A stretch of 9,413 nt of DNA from CAZVPZ01 sp964629245. GTDB taxonomy: Archaea > Nanohalarchaeota > Nanosalinia > Nanosalinales > Nanosalinaceae. Below the pieces are notes generated by a model. The model saw only the letters and a program-made list of their open reading frames with translations, ran no database searches and was not told where the DNA came from. Numbering within the stretch: the stretch's first letter is position 1; each line of letters opens with the position of its first letter. The DNA lies in assembly GCA_964629245.1 (NCBI GenBank), contig CAZVPZ010000030.1:1-9413 (forward strand), given 5' to 3'. Made by a program: the position numbers and the translations under genes. Positions 1 through 6,113 of the stretch are shown one piece after another.

Positions 1-60
1 ACCGCTGACGAGGGATTCCAGATGCTGGAAGAGATGGAAGTTGAGTCCCACCTCAAGTAG
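1..60 (+). CDS. psmB: Proteasome beta subunit, C-terminal end (partial)
   Basis: Only the last 19 codons and a TAG stop are present; the 5' part lies outside the window. The fragment carries an EGFQ...EVESHLK tail, which resembles the end of archaeal proteasome beta subunits (in Thermoplasma, a DGYVQL...IESRIRK pattern). The beta subunit is the N-terminal-nucleophile peptidase of the 20S core. The psmB-fttA neighbourhood is known in other archaea and supports the call. The catalytic Thr cannot be seen, so the identity rests on a short tail plus context and is moderately sure. Confidence 0.6.
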   Translation, partial: TADEGFQMLEEMEVESHLK

Positions 61-93
61 AGCAGTATCTTTTGCTCCACAGGCTGAAGGGTA

Positions 94-101
94 AGATATA
101 A
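94..101 (+). promoter_or_regulatory. TATA-like box for fttA
   Basis: The AT-rich AGATATAA lies about 24 bp upstream of the fttA ATG. With the usual archaeal spacing, transcription would start at or next to the ATG, giving a leaderless or near-leaderless mRNA. No convincing SD sequence precedes the ATG, which fits. Inferred from sequence and spacing only. Confidence 0.45.
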
Positions 102-120
102 TTGAGAGATGATCTGAATA

Positions 121-1998
121 ATGGAAGAACTAGAAGATGTAGAGGAACTTCTGTCCTCGAATGCGAATGTTGAAGACCTTCGCTTCGAGGCATCGGACAT
201 TATAATCTATACGTCCAGCAAGGAGTTTTTCCTCGACAACTCGGACACCGTGAAGAAGATAGTCTCCTCCCTGAAGAAGCGGGTAGAGGTCAGGCCTTCC
301 TCCAAGATATTCAAGGACCCAGAAGTGGCGGAGGACAGGCTGATGGAAATGGTGGATGAGAAAGCGGGAATAGAGAACGTTATATTCCAGCCGTCCTTGG
401 GCAAGATGATAATAAGGGCCCGGAGACCCGGCGCGGTCATAGGCAAGAACGGGGAAGGGCTGGACGAGATAAAGGAGGTCACGCTCTGGGCGCCGCAGGT
501 CGAGCGCGTCCCTGCTATAAAGTCGAAGATCGTTGACCGCGCGAGAGAACTGACTGTCGAAGACCCTGAGTTCCGGAAGAAGTTCTTACACGATGTGGGA
601 AAGAAGATAAGACTGGAGAAGTCGGTGGGCGACGAGTGGATAAGAATTGCATCGCTCGGGGGCTTCCGGCAGGTCGGCCGCTCCTGCATACTGGTCCAGA
701 CCGAGGAGTCGAACGTGCTGATGGATGCCGGCATAAATCCGAGCGCTGAGCCGGGAACACCTGAAAACTATCCTTACCTTAACGCTCCCGAACTCGACCT
801 TCAGGACCTCGATGCGGTGGTGCTCTCGCACGCACACATGGACCACTGCGGCATGATACCGTACCTCTACAAGATGGGTTACGATGGGCCGCTCTACTGC
901 ACCAAGCCGACGAGAGACCTGATGATAATGCTCACGCTTGACTACATAGGCGTCGCACACAAGGAAGGTGTCGACGCACCCTATGATTCGAGCGCCATAA
1001 AGAAGGCGGTGAAGCGGACCATAACACCGGATTTCGGCGAAGTGACAGATATAACGCCGGATATGAGACTGACGCTCCGGAACTCGGGCCACATCCTGGG
1101 CTCGTCGCTTGTCCACCTCCACGTGGGCGAAGGTCTCCACAATATACTCTACACGGGTGACTACAACTACGACGAGTCGGAGATGCTGAGACCCGCGGAT
1201 ACCAACTTCAAGCGGGTTGAAACGATGATAACCGAGTCCACCTACGGCGGGAAGGACGACCGCCAGCAGCCCAGAGAGGAGGCACAGAAGAAGTTCCTCT
1301 CGAAGATAAAGCAGACCCTGAAGAAGGGCGGCAAGGTCATCGTTCCCGTGTTCGCGGTGGGGCGGTCCCAGGAGATCCTTGGCCTCCTCGCGGACGAGCT
1401 TGACAGGGACTATTTCGACTACACGGTGTATGTTGACGGCATGATAAAGGATGCGAACGCCCTCCACACCGCCTACCCGGAGTTCCTGTCGAAGAACGTC
1501 CAGAGGAAGATTTTCAGGGAGGAGGACTCGCCTTTCCTCAAGGACCAGCTCAGGTCGATAGGGAGCAACGAGGAGCGCCAGATGGTGTACGATGACGGTC
1601 CCTGCATCGTGCTCGCGACGTCAGGTATGCTCACAGGGGGCCCGGTCCTGTCCTACCTGGAGGAGTTCGCGGGGAACCCGGACAACACGATGATCTTCGT
1701 AGGGTACCAGGCCTCGGGAACCCTGGGCAACAAGATACAGCAGGGCCGCTCTACGGTGAAGCTGGACGGCAATCGTGTGGATGTCAACTTGGACACGGTC
1801 ACCGTTTCCGGTTTCTCGGCCCACAGCGACCGACAGCAGATAATCAACTTCGCGAAGAATCTCCGCTCCAGCCCAAACCGCGTTCTCTGTAACCACGGCG
1901 AGGAGTCGAAGTGTTTCTCGCTGGCCAGCAGTCTCCACAAGATAATGCACATCGATACCTCCGCACCCCAGAACCTGGAGGTCACCCGGCTGAACTGA
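121..1998 (+). CDS. fttA: FttA/aCPSF1, beta-CASP ribonuclease and transcription termination factor
   Basis: This 625-aa protein is an archaeal CPSF73-like metallo-beta-lactamase/beta-CASP ribonuclease, the factor known to cleave nascent RNA after U-rich tracts and release RNA polymerase. Two N-terminal KH domains occupy about residues 1-145; the second has a GKNG loop at 108-111. The catalytic module follows: the HAHMDH zinc motif is at 237-242, further metal ligands are H324 (SGHILGS) and D347 (YTGDYN), and a late histidine is H568 in SGFSAHSD. A beta-CASP domain lies around residues 375-540. The length is close to the usual ~635 aa and no motif is missing, so the enzyme should be active. 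The ATG matches the family N-terminus and the TATA spacing. It follows psmB, a recurrent archaeal pairing. Of about 40 Ile codons, about 28 are AUA (hand count). Confidence 0.96.
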   Translation: MEELEDVEELLSSNANVEDLRFEASDIIIYTSSKEFFLDNSDTVKKIVSSLKKRVEVRPSSKIFKDPEVAEDRLMEMVDEKAGIENVIFQPSLGKMIIRARRPGAVIGKNGEGLDEIKEVTLWAPQVERVPAIKSKIVDRARELTVEDPEFRKKFLHDVGKKIRLEKSVGDEWIRIASLGGFRQVGRSCILVQTEESNVLMDAGINPSAEPGTPENYPYLNAPELDLQDLDAVVLSHAHMDHCGMIPYLYKMGYDGPLYCTKPTRDLMIMLTLDYIGVAHKEGVDAPYDSSAIKKAVKRTITPDFGEVTDITPDMRLTLRNSGHILGSSLVHLHVGEGLHNILYTGDYNYDESEMLRPADTNFKRVETMITESTYGGKDDRQQPREEAQKKFLSKIKQTLKKGGKVIVPVFAVGRSQEILGLLADELDRDYFDYTVYVDGMIKDANALHTAYPEFLSKNVQRKIFREEDSPFLKDQLRSIGSNEERQMVYDDGPCIVLATSGMLTGGPVLSYLEEFAGNPDNTMIFVGYQASGTLGNKIQQGRSTVKLDGNRVDVNLDTVTVSGFSAHSDRQQIINFAKNLRSSPNRVLCNHGEESKCFSLASSLHKIMHIDTSAPQNLEVTRLN

Positions 1999-2033
1999 TT
2001 TTGTAAAACAAAACATCCATATATCGGTTTTTC
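1999..2033 (+). terminator. Probable fttA 3' end: A/T inverted repeat and T-tract
   Basis: Directly after the stop codon there is a short A/T-rich inverted repeat (TTTTGT at 1999-2004, ACAAAA at 2008-2013), followed by a T5 run near 2028-2032. U-rich stretches are the usual archaeal termination signal and the known substrate region of FttA itself. The next gene has its own TATA-like box, which fits a transcript boundary here. Sequence-only inference. Confidence 0.4.
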
Positions 2034-2043
2034 TAGCCTGGAT

Positions 2044-2061
2044 GTATTACAATTGTGATAC
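2044..2061 (+). promoter_or_regulatory. Palindromic candidate operator GTATTACAATTGTGATAC
   Basis: This 18-bp near-perfect inverted repeat pairs eight of nine positions, the exception being the T/G position at the fifth base from each end, around an AATT centre. It ends 16 bp upstream of a TATA-like box, where archaeal activators and upstream repressors often bind. It lies between fttA and the 158-aa gene and outside any likely coding region. No specific regulator can be named. Confidence 0.35.
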
Positions 2062-2077
2062 GTTGCAGGGGTCAGAG

Positions 2078-2085
2078 ATAAAAAG
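2078..2085 (+). promoter_or_regulatory. TATA-like box for the 158-aa gene
   Basis: ATAAAAAG sits about 36 bp upstream of the proposed ATG at 2117, predicting a start near 2105-2110 and a very short leader. The leader would carry GGGAGG (2108-2113), an SD-like motif close to the ATG. Confidence 0.4.
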
Positions 2086-2116
2086 TTACCCAACTACTTC
2101 CCCCGCGGGGAGGAGG

Positions 2117-2593
2117 ATGAGATTTTCACTCGAGGATAACCTTGCCCGGTATTCTAGGGAGCCTGGCGGCTGGTACGAGGGTTTTCTTTCCGATGGCGTG
2201 CTCTACCAGGGTTCTGAGGCCGCGGAGGTAGGACCTGTTGAAGGTTTTGAAGATGTACTGGCGGAGCTTGACGGCGAGGACGTGATGCTTCGAGGGAGTC
2301 TGAACAAGAGAAACGGCGGTCACGCGACCCCTGACTACCGGCTTGAGGAGGTGGACGCCTTCGCCGAACTCCTCGGGGAGAACCCTTCGGGAACTGCTGT
2401 CGGTAAAAGGGATGACCGGAACCAGCTGGTGTTCACAGGTAACTACGAGTACGACGTGGTGCCCGCGACCAGGAACTGGTTGAGAACCGAGGAGCTTTCA
2501 CCTGTGGGATGGGATAGGCCTGTTGAGGGAACGGAGCCGACCATCTACAGTCTCCCTGTAGTGAGAAACCTAGTGGGCATAATTGACATCTAG
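2117..2593 (+). CDS. Unrecognised 158-aa acidic protein
   Basis: I do not recognise this protein. The frame is open from 2042, but I prefer the ATG at 2117: it follows a TATA-like box and a GGGAGG motif, whereas the upstream ATG lies next to the palindrome and before the promoter. The product is soluble-looking and acidic, with no signal peptide, membrane segment or cysteine motif. It has a WYEGFLSDG stretch near residues 19-27 and alternates Gly-rich and charged segments, suggesting a mostly beta or mixed fold. The C-terminus (PVVRNLVGIIDI) is hydrophobic and could be a terminal beta strand. GC and codon use resemble its neighbours. It lies between fttA and a small CxxC protein, each with its own promoter-like sequence, so context does not fix a role. 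Confidence 0.7.
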   Translation: MRFSLEDNLARYSREPGGWYEGFLSDGVLYQGSEAAEVGPVEGFEDVLAELDGEDVMLRGSLNKRNGGHATPDYRLEEVDAFAELLGENPSGTAVGKRDDRNQLVFTGNYEYDVVPATRNWLRTEELSPVGWDRPVEGTEPTIYSLPVVRNLVGIIDI

Positions 2594-2600
2594 TTTTAAG
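2594..2600 (+). promoter_or_regulatory. TATA-like box for the 78-aa CxxC protein
   Basis: TTTTAAG lies immediately after the stop of the upstream gene and about 28 bp before the ATG at 2625. This spacing implies a leaderless transcript. The intervening pyrimidine-rich stretch has no SD motif, which supports a leaderless start. Confidence 0.45.
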
Positions 2601-2624
2601 TTTCTGGTTCCTCAACATCTCTCT

Positions 2625-2861
2625 ATGGTTTACGAGATAAAATGCGACCAGTGCGGGAAGCTGATAGAGTTCGGGGGAGAAGGCCCGGACGATCTACCGG
2701 AGAACGTGGTGGAGTTTAATGATAATCTCTTCTGCAGGGAGTGCGTCAAGGATTTCGTGGAGTTCGGTACAGGCGATATAATCTCCCGTATCGACAGGAT
2801 CGACGAACAGCTATCCGAGGTCAGGAAACAGCTTGGGTTCGTCGACGCTGATGAGGAGTAA
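2625..2861 (+). CDS. Small two-CxxC zinc-binding protein with C-terminal coiled coil (78 aa)
   Basis: The protein has CDQC at about residues 7-10 and CREC at about 37-40, a four-cysteine arrangement expected to bind zinc. A roughly 25-residue amphipathic helix follows (DIISRIDRIDEQLSEVRKQLG), with heptad-like spacing that suggests dimerisation. The frame is open to 2583, but those 14 extra residues overlap the previous gene and precede the TATA-like box, so I choose the ATG at 2625. The family is not recognised; a nucleic-acid or protein-binding adaptor is possible but unproven. The gene ends 6 bp from the convergent sepF stop, leaving no room for separate terminators between them. Confidence 0.72.
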   Translation: MVYEIKCDQCGKLIEFGGEGPDDLPENVVEFNDNLFCRECVKDFVEFGTGDIISRIDRIDEQLSEVRKQLGFVDADEE

Positions 2862-2867
2862 CCTTTA

Positions 2868-3227
2868 CTAGCTGTCGACCTTGTCACTCGTCCTTGCTAT
2901 GGTGGCGTAGCTTGGGCAGACGACTATCCAGTCCTCGTCGACTCCGGCCATGTCTCCATCCATCGACTTGACTGTCTTCTTCAGGCGCTTGACTGCGCGC
3001 TTCAGGTCTGTCATGTCCTTCTCTTTGAGAGGGTTGATGTTTACCCATACGATGTGGTTGTTCCTCAGGTGCTCCTGCACTTTCTCGACGTCACCGAACT
3101 CTTTGAGTGTGGCTGCGCGGATGACAACTTTTTCGTCCGTCTCGGCCGTTTTCGCGTCGAGCTCTACGAAGTCTTCCTCGATGAGGCTCTCTTCACTGTC
3201 TTTCGATTTCAAGAAGTCTAGGGGCAT
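2868..3227 (-). CDS. sepF: SepF-like cell-division protein
   Basis: The 119-aa product matches archaeal SepF, which anchors FtsZ filaments to the membrane at the division site. The first residues (MPLDFLKSK) fit the short amphipathic membrane-targeting helix, followed by an acidic linker to about residue 30. The SepF core runs from about 33 to 115, with a VVIRAATLKEF strand, the VWVNINPL segment, a basic helix, then SMDGDMAGVDEDWIVVCP, equivalent to the Gly-rich turn and last strands of SepF. The length is typical for archaeal forms. It is the last gene of the minus-strand block but has its own TATA box and an SD-like GAGGT about 11 nt before the ATG, so it is probably transcribed separately as well as by read-through. 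FtsZ is not in the window. Confidence 0.85.
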   Translation of the reverse strand: MPLDFLKSKDSEESLIEEDFVELDAKTAETDEKVVIRAATLKEFGDVEKVQEHLRNNHIVWVNINPLKEKDMTDLKRAVKRLKKTVKSMDGDMAGVDEDWIVVCPSYATIARTSDKVDS

Positions 3228-3266
3228 TTCTTGGTATTACCTCTTGGTTAAAAGTGGCTCTGCCAA

Positions 3267-3276
3267 CCTTTTATAG
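3267..3276 (-). promoter_or_regulatory. Strong TATA box for sepF
   Basis: Read on the minus strand this is CTATAAAAGG, very close to the archaeal TATA consensus, just after the UPF0147 stop codon. Initiation is expected about 25 bp downstream, giving a leader of about 20 nt that includes the GAGGT motif. A second TATA-like CTTTTAACC lies at 3246-3254 and could give a leaderless start. Confidence 0.6.
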
Positions 3277-3281
3277 TTTTT

Positions 3282-3533
3282 TCAGTCCTCTTCGAGTCCT
3301 TCCACCTTCGAGGCCAGGCTCCAGATCTCTGTCCGGGTGTGCTGCTTGATGTTGGGGTCGTTGCTTATCTGGTCGAGCAGGGAGGCGGCGCTGTTGATAC
3401 GCACCGAGAACTCCTTGTCAACGTCCTCCAGTATGGCTGCAGCCTCTTCCAGCATCTCTGACACGTTCGAAGGTAGCGAGCTTCTTTCAGAGATATCCTT
3501 CATTCTGGATGTAACGGTTTCGATATCTGCCAT
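3282..3533 (-). CDS. UPF0147 family protein
   Basis: This is a conserved small archaeal helical protein of unknown function. The family signature is plain in the C-terminal half: ISNDPNIKQHTRTEIWSLASK corresponds to the conserved SNDPN...HTR..IW pattern, and the N-terminal half carries the LPSNVSEMLEEAAAIL helix. The total is 83 aa from the ATG at 3533. A GTG at 3542 would add three residues, but that GTG forms part of an AGGTGA SD motif that ends 5 nt before the ATG, so I choose the ATG. It sits directly downstream of pfdB and is almost certainly cotranscribed with it. In several archaea another small protein, DUF3194, occupies this place. Confidence 0.88.
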   Translation of the reverse strand: MADIETVTSRMKDISERSSLPSNVSEMLEEAAAILEDVDKEFSVRINSAASLLDQISNDPNIKQHTRTEIWSLASKVEGLEED

Positions 3534-3542
3534 ATGGCTCAC

Positions 3543-3872
3543 CTACTGGAGTCCTGACTGGAAGCCTTCCCTGGCCTCGTTCATCTTGTCCTGGAGTTTC
3601 TCTTCTTTCTTGGCGAGGCTCTTCTTCCTGATTTCCAGGTCTTCCGTCCTTTCCTCGAGTTCGTCCTTGAGTTCGTCTCGGTCCTTCTGGACCATTATCG
3701 AGCCGACGGACTCGTAGACGTTACCCTCGTCTTCTTCCTTCAGCTCTTCGAGGGCTCTCCTTATCTCCTCAAGTTCTGTTTCAGTCTCCTCCTTCTGGAT
3801 CGCCACCTGCTGGAGCTTCTGCTGCGTCTGCTGCATCTCCATCAGGACCTGCTGGGGATCTTTCTCACTCAT
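3543..3872 (-). CDS. pfdB: Prefoldin beta subunit
   Basis: The 109-aa product is the beta subunit of the archaeal prefoldin hexamer (two alpha, four beta), which holds unfolded proteins for the chaperonin. It has the expected layout: an N-terminal coiled-coil helix (about 5-50, Q/E/K rich), a short beta hairpin around VYESVGSIMVQKDRDEL (about 54-72), then a second coiled coil to about 105. The conserved Y-x-x-V-G prefoldin-beta signature is visible. The frame can start at a GTG at 3881, but GGTGG there acts as the SD for the ATG at 3872, so I use the ATG. It is followed closely by the UPF0147 gene and preceded by a 51-bp gap after pcc1. Confidence 0.93.
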   Translation of the reverse strand: MSEKDPQQVLMEMQQTQQKLQQVAIQKEETETELEEIRRALEELKEEDEGNVYESVGSIMVQKDRDELKDELEERTEDLEIRKKSLAKKEEKLQDKMNEAREGFQSGLQ

Positions 3873-3923
3873 TTGAACCACCTTTACGAGAACTGCTGTA
3901 TCTGTTTACCATCAGTCTATCAC

Positions 3924-4136
3924 CTAGTATAGTTTTTCCGCGAGCGACACCAGCCTGAACGCGGTGTCTGTCGAGCCCCGGAGCGCGCCTAAACCACGGG
4001 TGCTGATATCTATAACGAGGTCGCTGCCTTCCACCACTGTATCGTATTCGGTCTGACCCCTCGATTCAAGACTGATACCGACTATCTGCCGCAGTTCCTC
4101 CGCGTTCTCGGTCTCGAACCGGAGCTGGGCATGCAT
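3924..4136 (-). CDS. pcc1: KEOPS complex subunit Pcc1
   Basis: The 70-aa product is the small dimerising subunit of KEOPS, which makes threonylcarbamoyladenosine (t6A37) in ANN-decoding tRNAs. The sequence has the Pcc1 alpha/beta pattern: a first strand (HAQLRFET), a helix beginning AEELRQIVGISLES, two strands around TVVEGSDLVIDIST, and a final helix with LRGSTDTAFRLVSLAEKL, equivalent to the conserved LR...N..LR.V.LAE. The frame stays open far upstream, but that part encodes RpoP in another frame, so the ATG at 4136 is correct; it overlaps the rpoP stop by one base (TGATG). Other KEOPS genes (Kae1, Bud32, Cgi121) are not in the window. A t6A role also links it to tRNA-Ile(UAU) at the right end. 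Confidence 0.88.
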   Translation of the reverse strand: MHAQLRFETENAEELRQIVGISLESRGQTEYDTVVEGSDLVIDISTRGLGALRGSTDTAFRLVSLAEKLY

Positions 4137-4276
4137 CAGACCGCCTCTACCCTGTTGGGGTCCTCGGCTCTTGTCTTGAGCAGTACGCGGTGGGAGCACC
4201 TGGGGCAGATGATTTTCTCCTCTACGGGATCGATTTCTACCTCTTCCTCGCACCTGACGCACTTGTAGCCTGCCAT
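4136..4276 (-). CDS. rpoP: DNA-directed RNA polymerase subunit P (Rpo12)
   Basis: A 46-aa reading frame encodes the smallest archaeal RNA polymerase subunit, the RPB12/RPC10 homologue, which stabilises the Rpo3-Rpo10 assembly platform. It starts MAGYKCVRCEEEVE and carries a zinc ribbon: C6 and C9 (CVRC), then C24 and C27 (CPRC), followed by the conserved HRVLLKTR segment ending in a basic tail. The length is normal (44-50 aa). Start and stop codons overlap both neighbours as TGATG: the ATG shares a base with the eL43 stop, and the TGA shares a base with the pcc1 ATG. This implies translational coupling across the three genes. Confidence 0.95.
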   Translation of the reverse strand: MAGYKCVRCEEEVEIDPVEEKIICPRCSHRVLLKTRAEDPNRVEAV

Positions 4277-4536
4277 CACTCTTCATCCTCCAGTTCTTCC
4301 TTCGCCTCTTCCAGCTCCTCTGTCTCTAGCTGGAGGGCCTTCTTCATGGTTTCCTCTGCGCCGGTGTCGGGCCTGTACGCTCCACCGGCTACCTTGTTTC
4401 CGTCCTCGTCGACCCAGATACCTGCGGCTACTCTCTCGTAGCCCTCGGGAACTTTTTCTGCTTCATCAACGTTCTTCCTTGTCTTGCTCCCGTACCGGGC
4501 GCCGAATCTCTTGGATGAACTGTTTTTTCGTGGCAT
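4276..4536 (-). CDS. rpl37ae: Large-subunit ribosomal protein eL43 (L37Ae) lacking zinc-finger cysteines
   Basis: The 86-aa product is recognised by KRFGARYGSKTRKNV (about 9-23), matching the family's RFGARYG..IRKRV, and by VAAGIWVDEDGNKVAGGAYRPDTG (about 36-59), matching RVATGIW...C..C..KFAGGAY.P. In usual eL43 a zinc ribbon is formed by two CxxC pairs. Here both are gone, replaced around PEGYERV and WVDEDGNKV, and the protein has no cysteine at all. It also has an acidic C-terminal tail rich in Glu (about 60-86). The start is backed by AGGAGGT about 10 nt upstream. Its place after rrp42 and before rpoP is the canonical one, which supports orthology. It acts in the 50S subunit; loss of zinc probably reflects structural substitution rather than loss of function. 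Confidence 0.9.
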   Translation of the reverse strand: MPRKNSSSKRFGARYGSKTRKNVDEAEKVPEGYERVAAGIWVDEDGNKVAGGAYRPDTGAEETMKKALQLETEELEEAKEELEDEE

Positions 4537-4575
4537 GCGGTTTGAGACCTCCTGAAAGTAAGATGAGAGGAAAAA

Positions 4576-4583
4576 CTTTTTAT
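4576..4583 (-). promoter_or_regulatory. Possible internal TATA box before eL43
   Basis: On the minus strand ATAAAAAG overlaps the rrp42 stop codon and is followed by a short T5 run. A start about 25 bp downstream would leave a leader containing the AGGAGGT SD of eL43. It could be an internal promoter boosting the ribosomal protein, RpoP and downstream genes, or simply chance A/T richness. Confidence 0.25.
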
Positions 4584-5368
4584 TCTGAGGTCGCGTCGTG
4601 CAGGATTTCGCGGACCATTGCAGTCTTCTCCTCCGCCTGGTTCACGATTTCCATTACCTCTTCCTGTGTAAAGGGGTACTTCTCTCCCTTCTGCATCGCG
4701 ACGACGTTGCCGTGCTCGTTGAGAGAGACGGTTAGCCGTGCGTCCTGTGCCTCTTCCTCCTTGTTGGTGGTGTCCCAGATGATCTGGTCCTCTATCTTGT
4801 GACCGGTCACGGTGATGGGTTCCTCCTGTAGTGGAACGTCCATCGATTTCTCGTCCCGGTCCAGGGTACCGTCATCGTTGACTGGGGGGATGAAACCGTT
4901 TTTCAGGGCTGTCATCGCGGCTAGCGACGCAGCGTCGATAAGACCGCCGTCGTCGTTAAGGACGTGGATGTCGAGGAACAGTGTGTATACCTGTTCACCG
5001 GGCTCGATGCAGAGGTCCTCGAGGTCGACTGCCTCGGATTCCCTGATTCCGCGGTCCACGACCCTCGCGAGTTCGACTCCGGGCTCCTGGGGTGGCCCGG
5101 ACTCGTACTCTCTCGCGGCCATGGGTGCAAGCTCGGCGTTGGTCACAATGGTTCCCTGGTCGGGTCGATCCGGGTAGGGTTCCTCGACGGAGACTTTCAG
5201 GCCGACGATGACCTGGGTATCTCCGATCGAGACCTTTGCGGAGCCTTCCGCTGTCTCGTGTATATAGTCGGGTTCGACTTCGATCTCCCGGTACTCGTCG
5301 AGGTCGCGCCCGTCAAGGCGGTCGCCTTCCTGTACCATCTTCCTTATCGTCTTCTGGTTGAGCTTCAT
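4580..5368 (-). CDS. rrp42: Exosome core subunit Rrp42
   Basis: The 262-aa product is the RNase PH-like, catalytically inactive partner of Rrp41; three Rrp41-Rrp42 dimers form the archaeal exosome ring. It has the family opening (GDRLDGRDLDEYREIEVE), the strand pattern around EGSAKVSIGDTQVIVGLKV, a middle region with ELARVVDRGIRESEAVDLE, and the second PH half with LFLDIHVLNDDGGLIDAASLAA. The catalytic Asp pair of Rrp41 is not expected here. Length is typical (about 260-275 aa). A GTG at 5377 would add three residues but is part of the SD AGGAGGTGA, which lies 5 nt before the ATG at 5368; the ATG is chosen. It is 12 bp downstream of rrp41 and they are clearly cotranscribed. Confidence 0.96.
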   Translation of the reverse strand: MKLNQKTIRKMVQEGDRLDGRDLDEYREIEVEPDYIHETAEGSAKVSIGDTQVIVGLKVSVEEPYPDRPDQGTIVTNAELAPMAAREYESGPPQEPGVELARVVDRGIRESEAVDLEDLCIEPGEQVYTLFLDIHVLNDDGGLIDAASLAAMTALKNGFIPPVNDDGTLDRDEKSMDVPLQEEPITVTGHKIEDQIIWDTTNKEEEAQDARLTVSLNEHGNVVAMQKGEKYPFTQEEVMEIVNQAEEKTAMVREILHDATSE

Positions 5369-5380
5369 TGTGTTCACCTC

Positions 5381-6112
5381 CTACTCCTGCCTGATTTGCC
5401 TGTATTTCTCTATCAGGGTTTCCCTCTGCTGCTCGTAGAGCTGTTCACAGCCCTCCTTCGCGAGGCTGATACACTCGTCGAGTGTCTCCTTCGAGATGTC
5501 GCCGTCCATCTGGAGCAGGGTTATCTCGTCCCCGCCGTTGATCACCGCGATAGGGATGTCGGAGTTGCCATACTTGTCCTCCGGCCCGTCCACATCGAGT
5601 ACCGGTGTATCTTCAACGACTCCTGCTGCACACGCGGAGACCATCCCCTTCATCGGGATGCCTGCGTCGGCAAGCGCCAGCGCTGCGGCGTTTATACCGG
5701 TTACACGGGTGCCTCCGTCGCTCTCGACGACTTCCATCGAGATGTCTATCCCTGCCTTGGGGAAGTTCTCAAGCTCGATGGCTGGTTCGAGCGCACGCCG
5801 GGCAACGAGTCCGATCTCTTTTGAACGACGGTTGGGGCCAGGTCTCATCCTGTCGTCGACTGAGAACGGAGCCATGTTGTACCTCATCTTTATCACTGCT
5901 CTATCCGCCTCCTGCAGGTGCTTCGGGTGAAGCTCCTGGGGCCCGAAAACGGACGCGATGACTCTCGTGTTTCCTGTCTCGACCATCGCGCTTCCGTCCG
6001 CTTCGTCGAGAACCCCGACTTCCATCGTGGTCTCACGAACCTCGTCAGTTTCTCTTCCACCCATCCTTTTTCCTTCTTCGTCAAAGAACTCCATGTCTTC
6101 GTCTTCCGTCAT
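5381..6112 (-). CDS. rrp41: Exosome catalytic subunit Rrp41
   Basis: The 243-aa product is the active RNase PH-fold subunit of the exosome, which degrades RNA 3'-to-5' phosphorolytically and can add heteropolymeric tails. Family motifs are intact: EVGVLDEADGSA (31-42), FGPQE (56-60), RRSKEIG with the phosphate/RNA-binding arginines R95 and R96, VVESDGGTR (128-136), and the catalytic acidic pair D179 and D185 in EDKYGNSDIPIAV, with the same spacing as D182/D188 of Sulfolobus Rrp41. The N-terminus is unusually acidic (MTEDEDMEFFDEE), fitting a salt-adapted proteome. An SD motif GAGGTG lies 9 nt before the ATG. It begins 1 bp after the 105-aa gene that separates it from rrp4. Confidence 0.97.
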   Translation of the reverse strand: MTEDEDMEFFDEEGKRMGGRETDEVRETTMEVGVLDEADGSAMVETGNTRVIASVFGPQELHPKHLQEADRAVIKMRYNMAPFSVDDRMRPGPNRRSKEIGLVARRALEPAIELENFPKAGIDISMEVVESDGGTRVTGINAAALALADAGIPMKGMVSACAAGVVEDTPVLDVDGPEDKYGNSDIPIAVINGGDEITLLQMDGDISKETLDECISLAKEGCEQLYEQQRETLIEKYRQIRQE

Positions 6113-6113
6113 C

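Noticed and set aside
586..1467. 293-codon open frame on the minus strand inside fttA
   Set aside because: It is antisense to a strongly recognised FttA with all catalytic motifs; the product has low-complexity Arg/Val/His composition and no family resemblance.
2042..2116. Upstream ATG start for the 158-aa gene
   Set aside because: It would place the palindrome and TATA-like box inside the coding region; the in-frame ATG at 2117 has a better context.
4137..4286. N-terminal extension of pcc1 giving a 120-aa protein
   Set aside because: The extra 50 residues are Arg/Gly-rich, unlike Pcc1, and coincide with rpoP in another frame; the 70-aa form matches the family.
4964..5824. 286-codon open frame on the plus strand across rrp42 and rrp41
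   Set aside because: It is antisense to two certain exosome genes and spans their junction; its composition is that of a codon shadow.
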